A stretch of DNA of 64,000 nt from a virus. The stretch covers positions 1 through 64,000 of the IMG/VR virus record IMGVR_UViG_3300044213_000051. One strand, given 5' to 3'. Under the pieces are notes generated by a model. That model worked only from the letters and a program-made list of their open reading frames with translations, made no database searches and was not told the origin of the DNA. Below are positions 9,173-16,810 of this stretch, piece by piece (the first letter of the stretch is position 1; every line of letters begins with the position of its first letter). The translations under genes were made by a program, and so were the position numbers.

Positions 9173-9701
9173 CTACTTCACCCCTTCCTTTGGCGTGTTC
9201 ATCGCACAATGTTTGAATCCAACCACCACCTCTACTTTTACCAACATTACCACAAGTTTCGCAACTACGACCAGCCCAAACTTCAGCCATAGTTACCATA
9301 CCACCGATCGTGTCATCACCACCAGAATAGTAGAATCGAAGTCCACCGAACTTCTCTTTAATCTGTTCAATGCAAATATAATCTACACGTGGTGTAATAT
9401 CTACACCAGCCATAATTTTATCGGCACGTTCTTCTTCCCAAGAGAATGCTGAAGGACGCCCACGAGTAAGTTTAGCCATAACTGCGTCGCGACCCTTACG
9501 AGCCAGACGTTGGTTACGTAGATCTTCGGCACGCATGCGGCGACGCCACTTAGTATATGAATCAATTTGCCCAATCAGAGCTTCTAGGATAGGATACCAT
9601 CCTGGTCCAACTGCAAATCCACCAAAGTGTCTACCCTCACCACAATAGCGAGGATATTTCTCAGCCATGTGTTTACTAAATTGTTCGTAATTATCATCCA
9701 T
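9165..9701 (-). CDS. Hypothetical protein with C-terminal zinc-ribbon-like motif
   Basis: A 178-residue protein. Its middle is Arg-rich (KWRRRMRAEDLRNQRLARKGRDA). After FGGLRFYYSGGDD the C-terminus has CETCG and, 18 residues on, LCDEH, which could form a C-x2-C/C-x2-H zinc site. The frame is open from a TTG at 9713, but the ATG at 9701 has GGTGG 5 bases upstream. Basic character plus a possible zinc site suggests nucleic-acid binding; this is inference. Confidence 0.65.
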   Translation of the reverse strand: MDDNYEQFSKHMAEKYPRYCGEGRHFGGFAVGPGWYPILEALIGQIDSYTKWRRRMRAEDLRNQRLARKGRDAVMAKLTRGRPSAFSWEEERADKIMAGVDITPRVDYICIEQIKEKFGGLRFYYSGGDDTIGGMVTMAEVWAGRSCETCGNVGKSRGGGWIQTLCDEHAKGRGEVDV

Positions 9702-9930
9702 GTTCACCACCAAATGCTTCGATTAAAAGATTACAAGCACGAATGTATTTTTTATTACCAACTACATCATCTGGATGTAGCCAGTACCCATCAGGGTTCA
9801 ATTCGTCTTTCGGATTTGCTTCCCAATGATCTAACTCAGATTGAAGATAATTTCTCCAATCAACTAGGGTTGCCTTTGTGATACCAGAAGCAACATCGTA
9901 AGGAATTTCAAGTTTAGTTTCAGTCGTCAT
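9694..9930 (-). CDS. Hypothetical protein (78 aa)
   Basis: Short acidic protein with ATG at 9930 and an end that overlaps the next gene by 8 bases. It contains a helix with VDWRNYLQSELDHW followed by a loop rich in Asp, Pro and Asn and a C-terminal helix. No recognisable family. Its place in the ligase-dexA operon suggests an early accessory role. Confidence 0.6.
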   Translation of the reverse strand: MTTETKLEIPYDVASGITKATLVDWRNYLQSELDHWEANPKDELNPDGYWLHPDDVVGNKKYIRACNLLIEAFGGEHG

Positions 9931-9931
9931 A

Positions 9932-10366
9932 TCAACTCCATGTTCTATGTTTTTCAGCTACCCACTCTTTACCATCATACTCTTCAATTTGCCATTCAAC
10001 GCCATCAGGAATATTCACGATCTTTAGAGATGCGTGATCGCCGTTTGCTTCTTCTCCCAATTCCTCAATTACTTGGATTAGAATTGAATCATCACGAGAA
10101 ACGTCATGAGGATACCAAGTGTTATTCGAATATTCCTCATTGTATGCCTTACGGTCATCCATGGTCATGGCATAGAATGCTTCGCCTTCTTTTGATTCTG
10201 GTCGTTGCTCTGGTGGAACAAGCCAAACAGTGTACAATCCGAATGACTTAAACTTAGTATCCTCAGTGATCCAATATGGTGTGCCTTTGATTTCTAAATA
10301 ACGTTCAACAGCTTTTCTAGAAATACCAAACCCACCATAACAACAATTAATAACAACTTTAGCCAT
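9932..10366 (-). CDS. Conserved phage hypothetical protein (144 aa)
   Basis: Protein of unknown function. The N-terminus (KVVINCCYGGFGISRKA) and C-terminus (IPDGVEWQIEEYDGKEWVAE) are patterns I associate with a widespread phage family of unknown role. The ATG at 10366 is preferred over the TTG at 10369 because AGGAG lies 7 bases upstream. Its ATG overlaps the TGA of the previous gene. Confidence 0.7.
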   Translation of the reverse strand: MAKVVINCCYGGFGISRKAVERYLEIKGTPYWITEDTKFKSFGLYTVWLVPPEQRPESKEGEAFYAMTMDDRKAYNEEYSNNTWYPHDVSRDDSILIQVIEELGEEANGDHASLKIVNIPDGVEWQIEEYDGKEWVAEKHRTWS

Positions 10367-10566
10367 CAATTTACTCCTAAAACTTTATGAATAACCTTGT
10401 CTTTGATCATATCTGGAATCGTCAGATATGGAAACTCCAGGATATATGGGCAACCATTCGTATGCTTCCAAGAATATGTTTTCAAAAACTCTGCATACGC
10501 ATTAATATCTTTCTTATCGCGAACATTAAAAAATCGTTTTGGTCGAATAATTGTATCAAGAATCAC
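10366..10566 (-). CDS. Hypothetical protein (66 aa)
   Basis: Small basic protein with a GTG start at 10566 that overlaps the ligase stop by 4 bases; AAGGA lies upstream. It ends by an overlap with the following gene. No known motif; it contains ILEFPYLTIPD and several aromatic residues. Judged real because both ends are coupled to neighbours. Confidence 0.6.
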   Translation of the reverse strand: MILDTIIRPKRFFNVRDKKDINAYAEFLKTYSWKHTNGCPYILEFPYLTIPDMIKDKVIHKVLGVN

Positions 10567-11873
10567 TTTATGTCCTTATCACTATCAGCTACATCTTTAT
10601 CATCGCGAAGTTCAATAAACACTGGAAGGAACAGAGATTCCTCACCAAGTTTATTTCTAATACGACAATTATACTTTACAGCTACGATTTTGTCAACTAA
10701 ATTTTCACCCCAGTAGTTCTTGCGTTGCGAATCACTGAACCCTGAACCAACACGAACCTTTACAACACCATCTGAGGATTCGCAAATAATCGCACCCAGA
10801 CTACCTGCAGCTTTTCCATTACCTTCTTCGACAGCAACAATCTTCAGGTCACATTCCAACTCACCTTTGAATTTAATCTGGTGCTTGGCACGTTTGTCTT
10901 CCCATGGACCTGAACCATCCTTCAGAATAATTCCCTCAAGACCCTGAGTCAGATACTGCTCGAAGATCTCGGTAGCCTGTTCTTGAGTCTCAACAATGTC
11001 GCTGGCCACAAGCCATACACGTTTGTCCTTGACCTTTTGGTTATCAATCAAACCTTTGAGTGTAGAAAACCTTTGTGAGTATGGAGCAGCACAGTAGCCA
11101 GTCTCAAACATCACATATGGGATAACGTCCCAAACAGTTGCGTGAACCAGTGCAGCTTCTTTCTCAGAGATAGTTCCCTTGTTCGCTTTGTTCAAAATAC
11201 CATTACCAGTCTGACGATCAGCGAACTGATGGTCGCCTTCGAACATAACAAGCAACTCACCATCAAAGACGCAATCAATATCACCAGCAAGAGCTGCGAA
11301 GTCAGCTTCAAGGTTACCCAACAGATGAATCTGTTTACCATTACGAGAACGGAACTCTACCTTTCCATCACGAACGATTGCGTTGAAACGCATACCATCC
11401 ATCTTTAGCTGAGCATAAGCAGGGAAACTAATTTTGTCTACCAGCTTTTGTTCAAATGGAGAACACAACATACATGGGTACTCGTGAATCAACCCCATCC
11501 AAACTTTGTTGGCAGTTGACACATCAACACCACACTTCAGATCCTTCTGAATAATACGCTCAATCACCTTTGCGTCATCAGCCGAGAGAACCTCAAGCAA
11601 CGAACGAAGGTGATCGATTGCTGCGTTACCAGTCACCAGACGTGACGACAGATCATACAGCGAATCAAGGGCAAACTTCAACGTAACGTTGGTTGGCTCT
11701 GTCCTTGGTGTATACGCAGGGATCTTTCGTTGATAGAACTGCGTAAATGGGTCGAGAGCCTTACGAACTACCTCACGCAGAACCTCGTTATCGCTGTTCG
11801 CTTTTAGTTGATCGATTTTGAAGTTGCGTGAATTGTTTGCCGCAAGACTCTCGAGAAAGACGTTTATATTCAT
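10563..11873 (-). CDS. 30: ATP-dependent DNA ligase, T4 gp30-like
   Basis: Seals nicks in Okazaki fragments. Nucleotidyltransferase motif I is K157-M-D-G, with the lysine that becomes adenylylated (T4 ligase uses K159). Motif III appears as FDGELLVM, motif IV as EGIILKDG and motif V as HQIKFK, followed by the OB-fold domain. At 436 residues it is slightly shorter than T4 ligase (487). ATG at 11873 overlaps the upstream small gene by 4 bases. Confidence 0.95.
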   Translation of the reverse strand: MNINVFLESLAANNSRNFKIDQLKANSDNEVLREVVRKALDPFTQFYQRKIPAYTPRTEPTNVTLKFALDSLYDLSSRLVTGNAAIDHLRSLLEVLSADDAKVIERIIQKDLKCGVDVSTANKVWMGLIHEYPCMLCSPFEQKLVDKISFPAYAQLKMDGMRFNAIVRDGKVEFRSRNGKQIHLLGNLEADFAALAGDIDCVFDGELLVMFEGDHQFADRQTGNGILNKANKGTISEKEAALVHATVWDVIPYVMFETGYCAAPYSQRFSTLKGLIDNQKVKDKRVWLVASDIVETQEQATEIFEQYLTQGLEGIILKDGSGPWEDKRAKHQIKFKGELECDLKIVAVEEGNGKAAGSLGAIICESSDGVVKVRVGSGFSDSQRKNYWGENLVDKIVAVKYNCRIRNKLGEESLFLPVFIELRDDKDVADSDKDIK

Positions 11874-12058
11874 TTGTGTTTCAATTCTTTAAAGGTTCTG
11901 TGACGCATGTCGAAACGGATCTTCTTACTAAACTTAGTAATCTTCTTCGTCTTTACATTATAGAAGGCAACCATGTACTCTTTAGTATCAGTAAGATAGT
12001 AGATGTGGTTTGGGAAGTCGCCCACCCAATCCTTGGTTGTTTCTTGGAAAACTCTCAT
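11870..12058 (-). CDS. Small basic phage protein (62 aa)
   Basis: A 62-residue lysine- and arginine-rich protein with WVGDFPNHIYYLTDTKEYMVAF and a basic C-terminus. It overlaps genes on both sides by 4 bases. No function can be assigned; the composition fits a nucleic-acid- or protein-binding accessory protein. Confidence 0.65.
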   Translation of the reverse strand: MRVFQETTKDWVGDFPNHIYYLTDTKEYMVAFYNVKTKKITKFSKKIRFDMRHRTFKELKHK

Positions 12059-12258
12059 ATGAAAGACTTACGTGGAAAACCAACAGCGAAACCAGCAGTA
12101 CCAGTGGAAGCAACACGGGTATTCTTACACTTCATTGTTTGTTTTGGAGCTTTGCGAGATTTTACAACCTCAATTGACCCACCACGTTTCAGGAACAAGG
12201 CAACTGCATCGGCAGTTTCTTGACGGATCTGGGACTTAGACTTGTAAACTACAGACAT
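12055..12258 (-). CDS. Small basic protein, first gene of the ligase-polymerase unit
   Basis: A 67-residue protein rich in Lys, Arg and Ser. An upstream ATG at 12282 is in frame, but the ATG at 12258 has AAGGAG 6 bases away, and the promoter at 12289-12317 would start transcription at about 12282. It contains SQIRQETADAVALFLKRGG, probably one helix, and a glycine-rich end. Function unknown. Confidence 0.65.
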   Translation of the reverse strand: MSVVYKSKSQIRQETADAVALFLKRGGSIEVVKSRKAPKQTMKCKNTRVASTGTAGFAVGFPRKSFI

Positions 12259-12288
12259 TTCAATCTCCTTTTCAATCATCATACATTA

Positions 12289-12317
12289 ATTATACCCCAA
12301 AGGTGAATATTTGTCAA
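12289..12317 (-). promoter_or_regulatory. Consensus sigma70 promoter of the ligase-gp43 unit
   Basis: Exact TTGACA (12312-12317), 17-bp spacer and exact TATAAT (12289-12294) on the minus strand. It would drive the genes from 12258 down to the Asp/Asn hydroxylase at 4391. Confidence 0.9.
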
Positions 12318-12386
12318 GCATTTTGTATGAATACCCCTACTCCCAGTAGGGTTTTACAACCCTTACCTGTAGGGACTTTTGAAAGG

Positions 12387-12411
12387 AAAAACCCCACGTG
12401 GATAGTGGGGT
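12387..12411 (-). terminator. Rho-independent terminator
   Basis: Perfect 7-bp stem ACCCCAC/GTGGGGT (12391-12397 with 12405-12411), 7-base loop, then TTTT on the minus strand. It follows the LSm-like gene that ends at 12425 and closes the gp45-regA-Hsp20 unit. Further CCCTAC/GTAGGG-type inverted repeats lie at 12340-12375. Confidence 0.85.
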
Positions 12412-12424
12412 CTGGGAAGGTTTT

Positions 12425-12727
12425 TTAGCCTGTAACTATTGATCCAGCTGGGGCGATTTGGATACCAGAACCAAACAGACGTCTGTACTCGTTTTCCATC
12501 TTAATGTCGGGGTTACCCTCAGATGCGATTGCAGACTTATACAGGACGACCTGACCATCCGCATAGGGCATGTATGGAGCAATACCCACACCTACACCCT
12601 TTTCGGTCTGTTGCATTACGATGGTTGCTGGAGAAGTCAGTTCATATGTATCTGAGACCTGAATCGTCTCCTTAACTTCACTAATAATCTCTTCACCACT
12701 AATCATCTTAAAAACTTTCACTGTCAT
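12425..12727 (-). CDS. LSm/Hfq-like small protein
   Basis: A 100-residue protein that begins VKVFKMISGEEIISEVKE, the Sm1-like strand pattern of phage LSm-like proteins, and continues with LTSPATIVMQ and IAPYMPYADGQVVLYKSAI, which resembles an Sm2-like region. A role in binding RNA or in an oligomeric ring is inferred from this fold pattern only. Last gene before the terminator. A larger protein with the same pattern is encoded at 28154-28627. Confidence 0.65.
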   Translation of the reverse strand: MTVKVFKMISGEEIISEVKETIQVSDTYELTSPATIVMQQTEKGVGVGIAPYMPYADGQVVLYKSAIASEGNPDIKMENEYRRLFGSGIQIAPAGSIVTG

Positions 12728-12870
12728 ATTGAATCCTTGTCAACTATCATGTTAATAAAATCTGCAGCTAAATCTTGATTTGTGAATTGTTTTATAACAA
12801 ACTTTTCAACATCAAAGATATGCTGAGCCACAACTAAAACATCTTTCTTTTTGTATACAGAAATTTTCAT
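12724..12870 (-). CDS. Hypothetical protein (48 aa, start uncertain)
   Basis: Short frame whose stop overlaps the start of the LSm-like gene by 4 bases. The ATG at 12870 has a GGGGA Shine-Dalgarno about 8 bases upstream and gives MKISVYKKKDVLVV; the longer version from 12933 (69 residues) has only a poorly spaced AAAGG. No known domain. Confidence 0.5.
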   Translation of the reverse strand: MKISVYKKKDVLVVAQHIFDVEKFVIKQFTNQDLAADFINMIVDKDSI

Positions 12871-12930
12871 GAGCCAATCCCCACGTCGTATACATACAAA
12901 CGAAATTAAATTCTGGGAGATCTTAGCATT

Positions 12931-12950
12931 CATACCTTTATTTAGGTATG
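12931..12950 (-). promoter_or_regulatory. Hairpin containing a CTAAATA late-promoter-like box
   Basis: A 6-bp inverted repeat CATACC/GGTATG (12931-12936 with 12945-12950) encloses CTAAATA on the minus strand, at the 3' end of the GNAT gene. The box fits the late-promoter motif seen elsewhere in the window; the hairpin may be incidental. Confidence 0.35.
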
Positions 12951-13492
12951 TGATTCACCCAGAATGTATTCTTAAACAGTTTCATGTTATTTTTAACAAG
13001 CATATCATATAAAGCAAGTCTGTCTAGATATGCGTCTCTAAACTTAGTTATCGGTGTCGGTGGTTCGACCTTAACCGTAGCGTCTGTTTCACCATAAGAA
13101 GAAACAACAGTCATGTCGTTCTTTCTGGCGATATGTTTCATCGCATCGTTCTCAGTTAAACAATGCATATACACTGTTTCAATACCCAGACTTCTAATAT
13201 GAGTAACTGCTCGCTCAAACATTATCTGAGCCAAACCAGCTCCACGATAATCTTTATCGACTGAACATCCAAGTTCAGCTTCATTATTACTAACTGATAC
13301 GTGACACGCAGAGATAAGTTCGTCATCGAAACAGCCAAACCAAACGTCACCAATTGTATCATCTACATACTTCTCAATGATATAATCAGATACGACTGCG
13401 CCAAAACGCAGCCTACGGTCTTCACCTTGTAGTCTGAGTAAGTGTTTCTTTAATTGGTCTTTTTCAAACCCGATTAATCTTCTTGGTACCAT
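12938..13492 (-). CDS. GNAT-family N-acetyltransferase
   Basis: A 184-residue protein with the GNAT core: the strand AELGCSVDKDYRGAGLAQ holds the acetyl-CoA pyrophosphate loop (R/Q-x-x-G-x-G/A), followed by the helix IMFERAVTHIRSLG and the strand IETVYMHCLTEN. The C-terminal 60 residues are an extra helical segment. Substrate unknown; phage GNATs modify host proteins or small molecules. A stable hairpin (13500-13519) lies just upstream of its start. Confidence 0.88.
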   Translation of the reverse strand: MVPRRLIGFEKDQLKKHLLRLQGEDRRLRFGAVVSDYIIEKYVDDTIGDVWFGCFDDELISACHVSVSNNEAELGCSVDKDYRGAGLAQIMFERAVTHIRSLGIETVYMHCLTENDAMKHIARKNDMTVVSSYGETDATVKVEPPTPITKFRDAYLDRLALYDMLVKNNMKLFKNTFWVNHIPK

Positions 13493-13499
13493 AATTGCT

Positions 13500-13519
13500 G
13501 AAGGGGAGTTTCCTCCCCT
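13500..13519 (-). other. Intercistronic GAAA-tetraloop hairpin
   Basis: On the minus strand AAGGGGAG-GAAA-CTCCCCTT forms a perfect 8-bp stem with a GNRA loop, between the 61-residue gene and the GNAT start, 8 bases before the ATG. There is no U-run, so it is not a clear terminator; an mRNA stability or translation-control element is more likely. It contains the only Shine-Dalgarno-like GGGGAGG near the GNAT start. Confidence 0.6.
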
Positions 13520-13524
13520 TGTTT

Positions 13525-13710
13525 TTAGAGACCTCTAGCTTGTCCGTCGTAATATTTACGAGTCCAATGCTCAACATCTGATGCAGATGTTGGTTTCTTG
13601 CTGTTAATATAATTCTCTAGTGGAGATCTTTTATATTGTTCAGCTTGAAGTCTGCGAGTTTCTTGGATAACCTCAACTACAGCCATCATAAACTTTTTGA
13701 TGGTTTTCAT
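13525..13710 (-). CDS. Small basic protein (61 aa)
   Basis: An N-terminal amphipathic helix (KFMMAVVEVIQETRRLQAEQ) is followed by a second segment, LENYINSKKPTSASDVEHW. The layout recalls small bacterial DUF3563-type proteins, a weak resemblance. It lies 1 base after the Hsp20 gene and is co-transcribed with it. Function unknown. Confidence 0.6.
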   Translation of the reverse strand: MKTIKKFMMAVVEVIQETRRLQAEQYKRSPLENYINSKKPTSASDVEHWTRKYYDGQARGL

Positions 13711-13711
13711 A

Positions 13712-14176
13712 TTAGGTTCTCGCTTTCACATTAACTTTCTTTGGTTTCTTTTCTTCTGGAACTAAACGCTCCAAGAAGATCTTCAACATACCATTGAATA
13801 GTTCAGCATTTGAAACTTCGATGTGATCGTCGATACCAAAGGAACGAGTGAATGCACGATTAGCGATACCCTTGAATACAAAGTTATCTTCGCTATCTTC
13901 GGTGCTTGATTGAGTATTACCTTTAACGATCAATTTACCACCATCGATTTCGATATCAAGATCAGCTTGACCGAATCCAGCTACAGCCATTTCGATGACG
14001 TAGTGTGTATCGTCTACTTTCTTGATATTGTATGGAGGATAGTTAGGGATGTTTTTGGTAACATCGTTGTGTAGTTTTTGGAATTGAGCGATTGGTTCTT
14101 CAAATCCAACGAAGAATCGATCAAAATCCTTAAACACGTCTTGACTAAAAAATGCAGGTACGAACTGTTTGTTCAT
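13712..14176 (-). CDS. Small heat-shock protein, Hsp20/alpha-crystallin family
   Basis: A 154-residue ATP-independent holdase. The alpha-crystallin domain runs from about residue 45 (YPPYNIKKVDDTHYVIEMAVAGF) through the central strands (DIEIDGGKLIVKG) to the conserved GIANRAFTRSFGI and ELFNGMLKIFLERL block, like bacterial IbpA. Such proteins are core genes of many T4-like cyanophages and are thought to help virion assembly. AGGAG lies 7 bases before the ATG. It has an unusually long and structured leader (14177-14359). Confidence 0.95.
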   Translation of the reverse strand: MNKQFVPAFFSQDVFKDFDRFFVGFEEPIAQFQKLHNDVTKNIPNYPPYNIKKVDDTHYVIEMAVAGFGQADLDIEIDGGKLIVKGNTQSSTEDSEDNFVFKGIANRAFTRSFGIDDHIEVSNAELFNGMLKIFLERLVPEEKKPKKVNVKART

Positions 14177-14359
14177 GTTGTTTCTCCTATTAAGCGAGTT
14201 GAAAAACTCTCAAGCAAATCCCCGAAGGCGAAATGAAGAGAGCCATGTTAAAATACTGGTTACGGGATCCAGCGACATCGTACGTCATGTCCGCTTTAAA
14301 ACGCTTCGTATACTTAGCGGTCCTAAGGTGAAGCCATTATACGTCCCATCCCGAGGGAT
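14177..14359 (-). ncRNA. Structured leader RNA upstream of the Hsp20 gene (possible RNA thermometer or novel RNA)
   Basis: No coding frame is convincing here. Read on the minus strand, nested complementary segments are visible: CGGGAT (14348-14353) pairs with ATCCCG (14263-14268) and closes a junction. Hairpin A inside it is CGTATA/TATACG (14307-14312 with 14338-14343) with CTTAG/CTAAG (14313-14317 with 14323-14327). Hairpin B is AGCG(G)ACAT/ATGTCGCT (14271-14278 with 14287-14295). Outside it are CTCTC/GAGAG around a UUCG loop and GAGTT/AACTC just before the Shine-Dalgarno. Position ahead of an Hsp20 gene suggests temperature or translation control; this is inference. Confidence 0.55.
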
Positions 14360-14364
14360 AGATT

Positions 14365-14371
14365 TATTTAG
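14365..14371 (-). promoter_or_regulatory. Late-promoter-like box CTAAATA upstream of Hsp20
   Basis: CTAAATA on the minus strand overlaps the stop codon of the 64-residue gene. Transcription from it would begin at about 14359, just ahead of the structured leader. Confidence 0.45.
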
Positions 14372-14562
14372 GCAGCAGGTGTAGCTGGAGCCTCTGCTTG
14401 AGCAGCTTGTGCTGCTTCAATTTGCTTGATGATTTCTTGTGCTTGTGGATCGCCTTGCTCTTTGATCTTACTGATAACAGCAACGACTTCCTCAAAAGGA
14501 TGCTTACCCAAAACGCGAAGAATCATATTTACTTCATCGATAGTCAATTCAATTTTAATCAT
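14368..14562 (-). CDS. Hypothetical protein with Ala/Glu-rich tail (64 aa)
   Basis: Begins IKIELTIDEVNMILRVLGKHPFEEVVAVI, a compact strand-helix-helix of a kind common in phage genomes, and ends with a low-complexity Ala, Gln, Glu and Pro tail. Its start overlaps the end of regA by 8 bases. No function known. Confidence 0.65.
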   Translation of the reverse strand: MIKIELTIDEVNMILRVLGKHPFEEVVAVISKIKEQGDPQAQEIIKQIEAAQAAQAEAPATPAA

Positions 14563-14977
14563 TTCGTTTTTTTCCTATGTTGTATTTCGGCACTAATTCC
14601 CACTCAGCTTTCTCTTTGTAGGAAACCACTTTAATTTGCGAGAGAGACGCTTTTTGGTCCACTGTTGTTGGAACTAAAATCTTTAGAAGATCCCAGTCTT
14701 GCAACAGAGAAGCGATTGCGTTTCTTCGCTCTATATCACCAGAGGTAATATTCGATTCTTTACCATCCAAAGCAAAGAGTTCTTTGAAGTGAACGATAAA
14801 GTACCTACCTTGCTTATGTAAAATATGGCAAGATTGGTATAATTTCTTTTCTTTTCTGGAAGCGATGCCAATGCGAGTCAGTGTTTCACGAACCTTCAAA
14901 AAATTATCGGGTTCAGGTAGAGTCACTTCAAGCATGGAATCTGGCGTCCAGTCGTAATAAATCATTTCAACAGTCAT
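14555..14977 (-). CDS. regA: RegA translational repressor
   Basis: A 140-residue homologue of T4 RegA, which binds the start regions of early mRNAs and blocks translation. The core KVRETLTRIGIASRKEKKLYQSCHILHKQGRYFIVHFKEL (residues about 29-68) matches T4 RegA closely, as does the C-terminal EWELVPKYNIG. There are 14 extra residues ahead of the T4-like start (MLEVTLPEPDNFL); an internal ATG at 14935 would remove them but lacks a ribosome site. Order 44-62-regA is as in T4. Confidence 0.95.
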   Translation of the reverse strand: MTVEMIYYDWTPDSMLEVTLPEPDNFLKVRETLTRIGIASRKEKKLYQSCHILHKQGRYFIVHFKELFALDGKESNITSGDIERRNAIASLLQDWDLLKILVPTTVDQKASLSQIKVVSYKEKAEWELVPKYNIGKKRND

Positions 14978-14979
14978 TA

Positions 14980-15366
14980 TTATTTTCCACCCTTATATAA
15001 TTTTTCTTCTATCATAGCCAGTTGTTCTTGGGTAAGAACACTTAATGCTTGTTTAGCCTTTTCAGCAGAGTATTTATAATACTCCATAACAAGTTTCAAA
15101 GAATCAGATTTGGCTTCTTTTTTAGCCCAGTCCTTTTTGAACCTCTTTTTCTTTGGTATACTATTTAGGTAAAATGAAAATTGCCACTCGGGTGGAATGT
15201 AATAATGCTGGTTCATCTGATTCACATACATAATTGTATCTGGAAACTCAGACAACCCCTTGTTTACTATAAATGCTGCCTTTCTATAATCTTTAGCTGC
15301 TTGTGGGTCTACGAATAGGTTTTCCTTGGAATAGTTAATCGCATTTAAAAAGTCAAAGGGATTCAT
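14980..15366 (-). CDS. 62: Clamp-loader small subunit, T4 gp62-like
   Basis: Works with gp44 to load the gp45 clamp. It is 128 residues, shorter than T4 gp62 (187) as in cyanophages. The segment AAFIVNKGLSEFPDTIMYVNQMNQ and the downstream IPKKKRFKKDWAKK are the conserved gp62 features. Assignment also rests on position between gp44 and RegA. GGGTGG of its 3' end serves RegA. Confidence 0.88.
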   Translation of the reverse strand: MNPFDFLNAINYSKENLFVDPQAAKDYRKAAFIVNKGLSEFPDTIMYVNQMNQHYYIPPEWQFSFYLNSIPKKKRFKKDWAKKEAKSDSLKLVMEYYKYSAEKAKQALSVLTQEQLAMIEEKLYKGGK

Positions 15367-15538
15367 GTAGCACCCAATCCTCGGCTACATCTTCGGCTTC
15401 GTCAATTGTTGGAAATGATTTAAATTCATTATAATCATCCTGTGCGTCAAATAACAAAACTCCATATTCGCCATTCGCAGTTCTATAAACTCGTGCGTTA
15501 CGAGTTCCTTCAGTATATTCACTTATAATCGGTGTCAT
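15353..15538 (-). CDS. Hypothetical protein (61 aa)
   Basis: Acidic protein with TRNARVYRTANGEYGVLLFD followed by a helix with IDEAEDVAEDWV, the look of a small alpha/beta phage protein. It overlaps gp62 by 14 bases and its upstream neighbour by 4. Function unknown; it is inserted between gp44 and gp62, which are adjacent in T4. Confidence 0.6.
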   Translation of the reverse strand: MTPIISEYTEGTRNARVYRTANGEYGVLLFDAQDDYNEFKSFPTIDEAEDVAEDWVLHESL

Positions 15539-15849
15539 TTGTCAAACCCCAAACTCTTCAAATTGTCTGGTTCGGCACCAAACAACTTTCCTGGATAACG
15601 AGAAGCTAAATTCTTCTCAAGTTCTTTACGAGTATTTCCCTGAGCCATAAAAGATTTATTCTCTGCATTATACACGTAGTATGTATCGTTTTCGTGCTCG
15701 ATAATAATACGAATAATGTTTGCCTTGACATCATCAACTACAGCAGTTTCAATTTTACCCATAAAACTTTTGACTCTGTATTGAGCATACAACTCTCGAA
15801 GAAGCCAACCTAAAGCAAATGATACGAAGAATGTAATAATAATGTCCAT
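15535..15849 (-). CDS. Putative membrane-anchored protein (104 aa)
   Basis: The first 18 residues (DIIITFFVSFALGWLLREL) form one hydrophobic segment that could be a membrane anchor or uncleaved signal. The rest is a soluble domain with strands (IIRIIIEHENDTYYVYNAENKSFM) and a helix RKELEKNLASRYP. Located between the clamp-loader subunits. Function unknown. Confidence 0.65.
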   Translation of the reverse strand: MDIIITFFVSFALGWLLRELYAQYRVKSFMGKIETAVVDDVKANIIRIIIEHENDTYYVYNAENKSFMAQGNTRKELEKNLASRYPGKLFGAEPDNLKSLGFDK

Positions 15850-15856
15850 ATCATCC

Positions 15857-16810
15857 TCACTTAAACTTACAGTTGACCATAATCTCAGTCATAGCAGCCA
15901 TGATATTTATCTCTTGGTCAGCCACGAAAGCAGCTTTATATTGATAATCAGCAAGAACAAGAATCAATTGTGGAATACTAGATTCTTGTAATGTGTTGAT
16001 TGCGTTATCATAAAGTTCTTTGAATAATGCAGCAGTTCCAAGTTCAGAGTTTTTACCAACCCATTTCCGCACTTCAGAGAAATTCTTTTCCTTCAGATTC
16101 TTAATCAACTCTTTATATGATTCAGCAGAAGTATTTAGAAGGATTCCAGAATCAATCTTACCTGAAACTGAATAACGTTGTAGTTCGTTTAGAATACGAC
16201 GATAATCAGGGAAGTGTTTGATGATTAGTTCAGAAACAACCTTTGGATCAAAGTCAATGTTCTCTTGTTTCAGAATCTGAGTTGCACGCTTAAAGAACGT
16301 GGCAGCGATTTCTTGTTTATCTTTATTGTCGATCTTAAACTCAACAACAGCACAACGAGAATGTAATGGTTCAATAATACGATTCTTGAAGTTACACGTA
16401 AAAATAAAAGAACAATTGCTAGAGAACTGCTCAATGAAATTGCGCAAAGCTGGTTGAACCGACTCAGCGTTCATATAGTCTGCTTCATCGATAATAACAA
16501 CCTTCTTTGAGTCAGTCAAAGAAACTGTTGAGGCGAAGTTCTTAATTGTTGTGCGAAGAGTATCAATTGACCGACCTTCGTCAGATCCGTTAATAATAAT
16601 CCAGTCGGCACCAACTTCATTACAAAGTGCCTTCGCAATTGTAGTTTTACCAACACCAGCTGTTCCACAGAACAAGAAAGTTGGTAGTTGACCCTTGGCA
16701 ACATACTCCTTAAATGTTTTCTTTAAGGATTCGGGTAGGACACAGTCATCAATTTTCTGTGGGCGATATTTCTCAACCCACAGAAATTGTTCATCACGAG
16801 ATTCAATCAT
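15857..16810 (-). CDS. 44: Clamp-loader ATPase subunit, T4 gp44-like
   Basis: AAA+ ATPase of 317 residues that opens and loads the sliding clamp. Walker A is GTAGVGKTT (residues about 49-57), Walker B is VVIIDEADYMN, sensor 1 is FIFTCNFKNRI with the arginine finger in LHSRC (SRC motif of clamp loaders). The N-terminal WVEKYRPQKIDD is the standard start of the family. ATG overlaps the previous gene's stop by 4 bases. Confidence 0.96.
   Translation of the reverse strand: MIESRDEQFLWVEKYRPQKIDDCVLPESLKKTFKEYVAKGQLPTFLFCGTAGVGKTTIAKALCNEVGADWIIINGSDEGRSIDTLRTTIKNFASTVSLTDSKKVVIIDEADYMNAESVQPALRNFIEQFSSNCSFIFTCNFKNRIIEPLHSRCAVVEFKIDNKDKQEIAATFFKRATQILKQENIDFDPKVVSELIIKHFPDYRRILNELQRYSVSGKIDSGILLNTSAESYKELIKNLKEKNFSEVRKWVGKNSELGTAALFKELYDNAINTLQESSIPQLILVLADYQYKAAFVADQEINIMAAMTEIMVNCKFK

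Noticed and set aside
13500-13519. Terminator at the GGGGAG hairpin
   Set aside because: On the transcribed strand no U-run follows the stem; the T-run is on the other strand, where no gene is expected to be transcribed.
14318-14329. Plus-strand CGGTCCTAAGGT, identical to a conserved piece of 23S rRNA (the I-CeuI site core)
   Set aside because: Only 12 bases match, on the strand opposite to transcription, with no other rRNA-like sequence; it is explained by the local CTTAG/CTAAG helix.
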